From: an uncultured Bacilli bacterium
Lineage (GTDB): Bacteria > Bacillota_I > Bacilli_A > RF39 > UBA660
DNA length: 10,398 bases
Direction: 5' to 3'
Assembly (NCBI GenBank): GCA_934130105.1
Contig: CAKOXL010000035.1
Coordinates: 1 to 10,398 of the forward strand
The notes beneath the pieces were generated by a model. That model saw nothing but the letters and a program-made list of their open reading frames with translations. It was not told where the DNA came from and searched no databases. The translations under genes and the position numbers were made by a program. Numbering within the stretch: the stretch's first letter is position 1; every line of letters begins with the position of its first letter. Of the stretch, positions 6,548 through 10,398 are shown in pieces.

Positions 6548-7122
6548 TATCGCCTACCGCCTTTTTTATATTCTTCTATTTCTTCCTGAGCAGCTAACTC
6601 AATAGCATCTTTCTGTAATGGTGATAAGTTAAATACACCATCAGCTTCTGCTTTTGTTAATTGTGATTTTTCAGGATCATTCCTATCATTTCCCCAAAAA
6701 TCATAATTTCCATTTTCTTTAAGTGTCTCTTTAGCATCTTTTATATTAGCATAATGTTCAAAATAAGCACCAACATCATACTTTTCATGGTCGTTTTTAT
6801 AATCTTGATATTCATCATATGATAATTCTTCTTTCGCAAGATTATTTAAAGAAGCCTGATAGCTACTAAGTTGACCAAACTTAATAGCTGCATTAATAGT
6901 AACAGCAACCGATGCTATTAATGCTGCTGCCTTTAACAAATTTTTAATAACTATAGTATCTTTTTTTGATACATATGTCTTTCCATTAATTTTTTTCTTT
7001 TTAGCATTAATTGATTTACTATATACGTTATTTACACTATTATTCATTTTCTTTTGATTTAACATATCTAAAATTTCTAATTTTAACTCTTCTCTTTCTT
7101 CTTGCCTACTTTTATCTACCAT
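6547..7122 (-). CDS. 191-residue single-pass membrane protein, unrecognised
   Basis: I chose the ATG at 7122 (MVDKSRQEEREELKLEILDM) because AAAGGTGG ends five bases upstream; a GTG three codons earlier overlaps that site. The N-terminal ~30 residues form a charged helix, followed by a lysine/asparagine-rich linker (KKKKINGKTYVSKKD near 41-55). A hydrophobic segment at about 60-80 (LLKAAALIASVAVTINAAIK) follows. The rest is a hydrophilic, acidic domain of about 110 residues rich in Tyr, Asp and Glu, ending in EEIEEYKKGGRR. By the positive-inside rule the acidic domain would face outward. I recognise no family. It heads a two-gene coupled unit with the DUF1292-like gene and is followed by recD2, but that order gives no clear functional clue. 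Confidence 0.85.
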   Translation of the reverse strand: MVDKSRQEEREELKLEILDMLNQKKMNNSVNNVYSKSINAKKKKINGKTYVSKKDTIVIKNLLKAAALIASVAVTINAAIKFGQLSSYQASLNNLAKEELSYDEYQDYKNDHEKYDVGAYFEHYANIKDAKETLKENGNYDFWGNDRNDPEKSQLTKAEADGVFNLSPLQKDAIELAAQEEIEEYKKGGRR

Positions 7123-7156
7123 ACTTACCACCTTTGATTTTAAATATCTAATATAA

Positions 7157-7162
7157 ATTATA
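7157..7162 (-). promoter_or_regulatory. Probable -10 box of the 191-residue protein gene
   Basis: A perfect TATAAT on the minus strand lies so that transcription would begin near 7150, about 28 bases before the start codon. The -35 region at 17-18 bases upstream is poor, so this is a single-box call. The 77-base gap to mtaB has no other candidate and no good terminator; mtaB transcripts could also run through. Confidence 0.4.
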
Positions 7163-7209
7163 ACCCATTTATTTAAACTTTAATAGTCTATTTTATATTA
7201 AAAAGAAAT

Positions 7210-8484
7210 TTAATCAACTAAACATATGCAATATGGATATTCCACTTTATTTATTTTAACCTTAACTACATCTTCACTATTATATTTTTTAGCAATTTTT
7301 ACTAATAAATAGTTGCTTGTATGTCCATAACTATATCCATCTTTATACTGTTCTATTAAAACATCAAGCTCACTATTTATAAATTTTTTCATATATTCTT
7401 CTTCTAACTGGCAAGATAAATCTATTAACATTCTAGCTCTTTCTTTTTTTACTTTACCATCTACTTGATTAGGAAATTTACTAGCCGGAGTACCCTTTCT
7501 AATTGAATAAGGGAAAACATGTATCTTCGAAAATTTCATCTTTTTACAAAAATCATATGATGCCTGAAATAGTTCATCTGTTTCCATAGGAAAGCCAACA
7601 ATTACATCGGTAGAAATAGAAATATCTGGTCTGATTTTACGAATTTTATTAATTTTTTCTTCAAAATATTTAGTATCATACTTACGATTCATTAATTTAA
7701 GTATTTCATCACTACCAGCTTGAAGAGGAATATGTAAATGGTCAACTATAACATTACTACTTTCTATAATAGATAATACTTCATCATTAAGTTCTGTTAC
7801 TTCAATAGAAGATATTCTTAAACGATATAATCCTTCTATCTTTACAATTTCTCTTAGTAAGGAAGCAAATGAAATATTAAGATCTTTACCATAATTTCCA
7901 GTATGAATTCCAGTTAAGACAATTTCTTTATAACCATTTTTTACAAGAGAAGTAATCTCTTCTATAACTGTCTCTTTGTCTTTGCTGCAGCACTTTCCTC
8001 TTACATACGGAATAATACAATAACTGCAAAAGTTTTCACAACCATCTTGAATTTTAACAAAAGCTCTAGTTCTTCCTTCAAAAGTTTTAATTTCCATATT
8101 CTCAAATTCATTACCTATATCAGAATATAAGGCCTTGATTTGTTTTTTTGTTTTAAAATATTCTTCAACTAAATCAACAATTTTGCTTTTGTTTTTACTT
8201 CCTATTAAAACATCTACGCCTTCTATTTGTATATCCTTATTAGCTTCAATAAAGCATCCCATAGCTACAACACAAGAATCAGGATTCTTACGAATAGCCT
8301 GATTTATAATTTTTCTACTTTTACTATCACTCTGATTTGTAACCGTACAAGTATTTATAACGTAAACATCACATATATCATCAAAACTGCTAATAGTATA
8401 ACCTCTATCTTTAAACAAAGACATAACATATTCGCTTTCATATGTATTTACCTTACATCCTAATGTGTAAATTCCAACTTTCAT
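7210..8484 (-). CDS. mtaB: tRNA t6A37 methylthiotransferase MtaB
   Basis: MtaB is a radical-SAM methylthiotransferase that turns t6A at position 37 of ANN-reading tRNAs into ms2t6A. The 424-residue product starts MKVGIYTLGCKVNTYESEYV and has the three-domain plan of the family. The N-terminal UPF0004 domain has cluster cysteines C10, C46 and C77. The radical-SAM domain has CxxxCxxC (C149, C153, C156, in QDGCENFCSYCIIPYVRG). A C-terminal TRAM-like region lies at about 360-424. The TLGCKVNTYES start and GCENFCSYC motif point to MtaB rather than RimO or MiaB. The length is normal, and GAGGTGG precedes the ATG. It has its own promoter and is transcribed toward the 191-residue gene; a long hairpin behind it separates it from the duplicated genes. 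Confidence 0.95.
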   Translation of the reverse strand: MKVGIYTLGCKVNTYESEYVMSLFKDRGYTISSFDDICDVYVINTCTVTNQSDSKSRKIINQAIRKNPDSCVVAMGCFIEANKDIQIEGVDVLIGSKNKSKIVDLVEEYFKTKKQIKALYSDIGNEFENMEIKTFEGRTRAFVKIQDGCENFCSYCIIPYVRGKCCSKDKETVIEEITSLVKNGYKEIVLTGIHTGNYGKDLNISFASLLREIVKIEGLYRLRISSIEVTELNDEVLSIIESSNVIVDHLHIPLQAGSDEILKLMNRKYDTKYFEEKINKIRKIRPDISISTDVIVGFPMETDELFQASYDFCKKMKFSKIHVFPYSIRKGTPASKFPNQVDGKVKKERARMLIDLSCQLEEEYMKKFINSELDVLIEQYKDGYSYGHTSNYLLVKIAKKYNSEDVVKVKINKVEYPYCICLVD

Positions 8485-8506
8485 AATACCACCTCAAAGT
8501 ACTTAA

Positions 8507-8536
8507 ATTATAGCATACATTTAATAAATAAGTCAT
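8507..8536 (-). promoter_or_regulatory. Extended -10 promoter of mtaB
   Basis: On the minus strand TGC directly precedes a perfect TATAAT (8507-8512), giving an extended -10 box; ATGACT at 8531-8536 (4 of 6 consensus bases) is a possible -35 box at 18-base spacing. The transcript would begin near 8500, 16 bases before the mtaB ATG, leaving room only for the ribosome binding site. Confidence 0.6.
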
Positions 8537-8559
8537 TCATAATTATAATAAAAATAAAA

Positions 8560-8616
8560 GATACTATTTTTAATATAAAACTTCTAATAAAAGAAAGTTT
8601 TATATTAGCTAGTATC
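8560..8616 (-). terminator. Long hairpin, likely terminator of the duplicated-gene region
   Basis: GATACTA (8560-8566) pairs with TAGTATC (8610-8616), and 13 perfect inner base pairs follow (8571-8583 with 8595-8607) around an 11-base loop. A small asymmetric internal loop separates the two stems. On the minus strand the hairpin is followed by TTTTATTTTTATT, so it can act as a terminator behind the 8712-9092 gene and ahead of the mtaB promoter. The plus strand also has a T run after it, but no plus-strand gene lies to its left. The stem is much longer than a typical terminator. Confidence 0.55.
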
Positions 8617-8711
8617 ATTTTTAAAAAATAACAGTTATATACTCTATTAGTTAATTATAATATAACACAAATCTACAGAACAAAAGAAAGACTTTGATGT
8701 CATCCTTAATC

Positions 8712-9092
8712 TTAATGAATTATTCCTTTAACTTGATCATCATCTTTTTGTGATTCTTTCATATCAATATAGTATAGTGTCCTTGCGGTTTTACTTAACC
8801 ATTCTTTTTCTTCATTGTACACACTTGCAATAGAAACAGCTGCATTAATAGCTTTTTCTTCTGGTGAAATATCTGCTTTTTTAATGCTTAGCCATTTTAA
8901 TCCAACATCTGCCATTATTGCTAATGCTTGAAAATCTAGTGAAGTAATTGTAGAAAAATTATTAGAACATCCTTCATGTGTTAATCCTAAAGATGCCATT
9001 ACTTCCTGATTTCTTTCAAACCAATCAGCAAGAGGCTGATATAGATTGATTATTGGCTCCAACTTTTGATCAAAATTAGTATTTAATTTCAT
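8712..9092 (-). CDS. Unrecognised 126-residue protein, left paralog of a tandem pair
   Basis: The ATG at 9092 follows AAAGGAGAT at a normal distance and lies about 20 bases from the predicted transcript start, so upstream in-frame codons are not used. The product starts MKLNTNFDQKLEPIINLYQP and ends QKDDDQVKGIIH. It is acidic and helical, with no signal peptide or membrane segment, so it is presumably cytoplasmic. Residues 1-33 (with QPLADWFERNQEVM) and the last ~50 (PEEKAINAAVSIASVYNEEK onward) are nearly identical to the neighbouring paralog; residues about 34-75 differ strongly and include two small in-frame length changes. I recognise no family. Small duplicated soluble proteins with private promoters occur among immunity, antitoxin and structural accessory proteins, but nothing here proves any of these. 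Confidence 0.86.
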   Translation of the reverse strand: MKLNTNFDQKLEPIINLYQPLADWFERNQEVMASLGLTHEGCSNNFSTITSLDFQALAIMADVGLKWLSIKKADISPEEKAINAAVSIASVYNEEKEWLSKTARTLYYIDMKESQKDDDQVKGIIH

Positions 9093-9119
9093 AAAATAGT
9101 ATCTCCTTTTTTTGCGCAT

Positions 9120-9148
9120 ATAATAACATAAAAATTAAAATATATCAA
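9120..9148 (-). promoter_or_regulatory. Sigma-A type promoter of the left paralog
   Basis: TTGATA (9143-9148), a 17-base spacer and TATTAT (9120-9125) preceded by TGT, which gives an extended -10 box. The predicted transcript start near 9113 leaves a leader of about 20 bases containing the ribosome binding site. The same arrangement is preserved at the other copy. Confidence 0.78.
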
Positions 9149-9282
9149 GAAATTTTTATTTTTGTTCTTACTTAATAAAAAGAGTTGATATTATCATTTT
9201 TAGAAAATATATAATAGTTAACTAATTATAATATAACACAAATCTAAATAAAAAAAAGAAAGACTTTGTCGTCATTCTTATC

Positions 9283-9651
9283 TTAATGAATTATTCCTTT
9301 AACTTGGTCATCATCTTTTTGTGATTCTTTTACATCAATATAGTACAGTGTCTTTGCAGTATCACTTAACCATTCTTTCATTTCGTTATAAACACTTGCC
9401 ATAGAAACTGCTGCATTAATAGCTTTTTCTTCTGGTGTAATATTAGGAGCCTCCAACCAAGTTAACCCAGCATCTGCCATCTTTGCTAATGTTCGTAAAT
9501 CTATTGAACCTTGAACATTTTCAGAACATCCTTCATGTATTAATTCAAAATATGCCATCACTTCTTGATTTCTTTCAAACCAATCAGCAAGAGGTTGATA
9601 CAGATTAATTGTTGGTTCTAATTTTTCGTCAAAATTAATATTCAATTTCAT
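9283..9651 (-). CDS. Unrecognised 122-residue protein, right paralog of a tandem pair
   Basis: The start at 9651 (MKLNINFDEKLEPTINLYQP) has the same leader layout as its neighbour: AAAAGGAGATG, then the ATG. By eye it is identical to the left paralog at roughly three quarters of positions. Differences are concentrated in residues about 34-75, where it reads AYFELIHEGCSENV and then QGSIDLRTLAKMADAGLTWL and is four residues shorter. Both keep HEGCS with a single cysteine and MAD.GL.WL. The reading frame is intact despite the insertions and deletions, which implies both copies are under selection. It is soluble and acidic, of unknown function. No clear terminator lies between the copies, so transcripts from this gene may run into the left copy. 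Confidence 0.86.
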   Translation of the reverse strand: MKLNINFDEKLEPTINLYQPLADWFERNQEVMAYFELIHEGCSENVQGSIDLRTLAKMADAGLTWLEAPNITPEEKAINAAVSMASVYNEMKEWLSDTAKTLYYIDVKESQKDDDQVKGIIH

Positions 9652-9677
9652 AAAATAACATCTCCTTTTATGTGCAT

Positions 9678-9706
9678 ATAATAACATAAAAATTAAAATG
9701 CATCAA
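9678..9706 (-). promoter_or_regulatory. Sigma-A type promoter of the right paralog
   Basis: TTGATG (9701-9706), a 17-base spacer and TATTAT (9678-9683) with a preceding TGT. It differs from the left copy's promoter at one -35 base and one spacer base. Confidence 0.78.
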
Positions 9707-9741
9707 GAAATTTTTATTTTTGTTCCTACTTAATAAAAAAA

Positions 9742-10071
9742 TTGCTTTAAACTGTTGAATAGAGAAACCACACTATTTATTAATTTCAAAATATTATTGT
9801 ATTTATTCCTATTTTTATAACAAAACTAATGTTTTGAAAGTAGCAAAGGACTATTTTTGTCAATTATTTCTTACTGGTCATAAAAAAAGAAAATACAAAG
9901 TATTATATTTTCTTTTTAATTAACATCAAATTTTCATATTTCTTAAAATCTACTCTTGCTGAATGATAACTTTTATTTTTATATTTATTTCATTAGTCGT
10001 TTTATCTTTGCACAAGCTTTTAAAAATTGTTATAAACAAAAATCAAAAAGGACATAGCATAACTATCTATA
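9742..10071. other. 330-base AT-rich gap without a convincing gene
   Basis: No ORF with a ribosome binding site was seen on either strand. It holds the terminator-like hairpin at 9884-9917 and a small perfect palindrome, CAAAACTAATGTTTTG (9821-9836), of unknown meaning. Short coding-like pieces in different minus-strand frames between 9903 and 10030 could be gene remnants but are within what chance gives in such DNA. Confidence 0.6.
9884..9917 (-). terminator. AT-rich hairpin, likely terminator downstream of the right-edge gene
   Basis: AAAAAGAAAATA (9884-9895) and TATTTTCTTTTT (9906-9917) form a perfect 12-bp stem with a 10-base loop, ending in a T run on either strand. It contains only two G-C pairs, so it is weak in stem strength but well formed. 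It lies about 155 bases after the stop of the right-edge gene. Confidence 0.5.
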
Positions 10072-10398
10072 TTAACCTCTTATATTCTTACTTTTATTTA
10101 ATCTTCTTTGCAATCTTAATTGTTCCACTTCTTTTTTTCTAACTTCATCTTGATCAACTTGGCTTGCTAAAGCATTTACCATTCTTTGATGTAATGCTGT
10201 TTCTTCTGATGTATATTTAGTAATACAATCATTATGACGTGTTTTAAGCATTTCTCCAACTGAAACTGTATCCATTTTTTCACTTTGACTTGCTCTAGAG
10301 AAATATCCTATATAACATATCAAATCTTTAGAACCACCAGCTTTAATATATTCAATAATAAAACTTCTTAATCCTGGATCAGAATAATCAACTCCATA
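10072..10398 (-). CDS. Unrecognised protein, C-terminal part only (right window edge)
   Basis: The frame is open from the window edge to the TAA at 10072, giving at least 108 residues; the start lies outside. The visible part begins YGVDYSDPGLRSFIIEYIKA, passes through CYIGYFSRASQSEKMD and ends in a charged, probably coiled helix with a basic tail (RKKEVEQLRLQRRLNKSK near the end). There is no membrane segment. An apparent internal TTG start at 10323 is not needed, because the frame continues upstream without a stop and no ribosome binding site is present. I do not recognise the family; the basic tail could suggest nucleic acid contact, but that is speculation. Confidence 0.75.
   Translation of the reverse strand, partial: YGVDYSDPGLRSFIIEYIKAGGSKDLICYIGYFSRASQSEKMDTVSVGEMLKTRHNDCITKYTSEETALHQRMVNALASQVDQDEVRKKEVEQLRLQRRLNKSKNIRG

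Larger units (their letters stand above)
8640..9182 (-). repeat. Tandem duplication, left copy
   Basis: This unit contains the promoter, the 126-residue gene and its 3' flank. It aligns along its whole length with the unit at 9212-9741. An identical 24-base stretch occurs in both 3' flanks (8652-8675 and 9223-9246), and the promoter regions are almost the same. The best conservation is in the promoter and the two ends of the gene. Boundaries are approximate, judged by eye. Confidence 0.85.
9212..9741 (-). repeat. Tandem duplication, right copy
   Basis: This is the second unit of the duplication described at 8640-9182, offset by about 560-570 bases, in the same orientation, with promoter, gene and 3' flank. 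About 30 unrelated AT-rich bases separate the units. Neither target-site duplications nor terminal inverted repeats mark it as a mobile element. Boundaries are approximate. Confidence 0.85.

Noticed and set aside
7179..7202. Inverted repeat TTTAATA/TATTAAA behind mtaB as a terminator
   Set aside because: The stem is 7 A-T pairs with a 10-base loop and no T run after it; too weak to call.
8690..8711. Weak GAC/GTC hairpin in the 3' flank of each paralog as a terminator
   Set aside because: Only three to four pairs can form and the T run is broken; the sequence similarity between the two flanks is explained by the duplication itself.
9903..9989. Possible gene remnant on the minus strand (short frame with …YHSARVDFKKYENLML…)
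   Set aside because: Only about 28 codons, no start or ribosome binding site, and it ends inside the hairpin. Other frames beside it look equally protein-like, as expected by chance in AT-rich DNA.
9742..10071. Mobile element, CRISPR array or tRNA in the gap beside the duplication
   Set aside because: No repeated spacer units, transposase or integrase sequence, terminal inverted repeats or tRNA-like fold could be seen.

Overview
The window is a very AT-rich stretch of a bacterial chromosome that looks like a low-GC Bacillota, in the Bacilli/Erysipelotrichia/uncultured gut 'RF39-like' range. The reasons are a zinc-ribbon L33, a class B penicillin-binding protein next to rpmG, RecD2 and MtaB of Bacillus type, strong GGAGG ribosome binding sites and sigma-A style promoters. 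A cell-wall transpeptidase implies a walled cell. Every stop codon I could check is TAA or TAG. The tryptophan codons I checked in five genes are TGG, so the standard bacterial code fits. The lineage is an inference from gene content and cannot be fixed from this window.

Layout, with almost everything on the minus strand (read from right to left). 10398-10072: the C-terminal part of an unrecognised protein that runs off the right edge, followed by a terminator-like hairpin. 9741-8640: a tandem duplication of about 0.55 kb. Each copy carries its own near-consensus promoter, a short leader and one small soluble protein of no recognised family; a large hairpin lies downstream of the second gene. 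8484-7210: mtaB, a tRNA methylthiotransferase, behind an extended -10 promoter. 7122-6314: two coupled small genes, a 191-residue protein with one membrane segment and a 77-residue DUF1292-like protein. 6253-4058: recD2 helicase, whose leader packs a terminator-like hairpin, a TATAAT box and the ribosome binding site into about 30 bases. 3982-3814: a tiny membrane-anchored protein whose frame is broken at a run of eight A, followed at once by a good terminator. 3738-3322: a lone pseudopilin (ComGC-like N terminus). 3050-3301: the only plus-strand gene, a small DUF2624-like protein, convergent with the pseudopilin and sharing a bidirectional terminator with it. 2975-954: a class B penicillin-binding protein (PBP2 type). 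848-1: a probable operon of rpmG (L33), an unrecognised 58-codon ORF, and efp (EF-P, cut by the left edge).

Functionally the left two thirds is ordinary housekeeping: translation (L33, EF-P, tRNA modification), wall synthesis and DNA repair, with several small lineage-specific proteins interleaved. The right 1.8 kb looks more accessory. No insertion sequence, CRISPR array, tRNA, rRNA or integrase was found. The items most worth a second look are the diversifying tandem gene pair, the frame-broken small membrane protein whose helix pattern continues in the shifted frame, and the compact recD2 leader.
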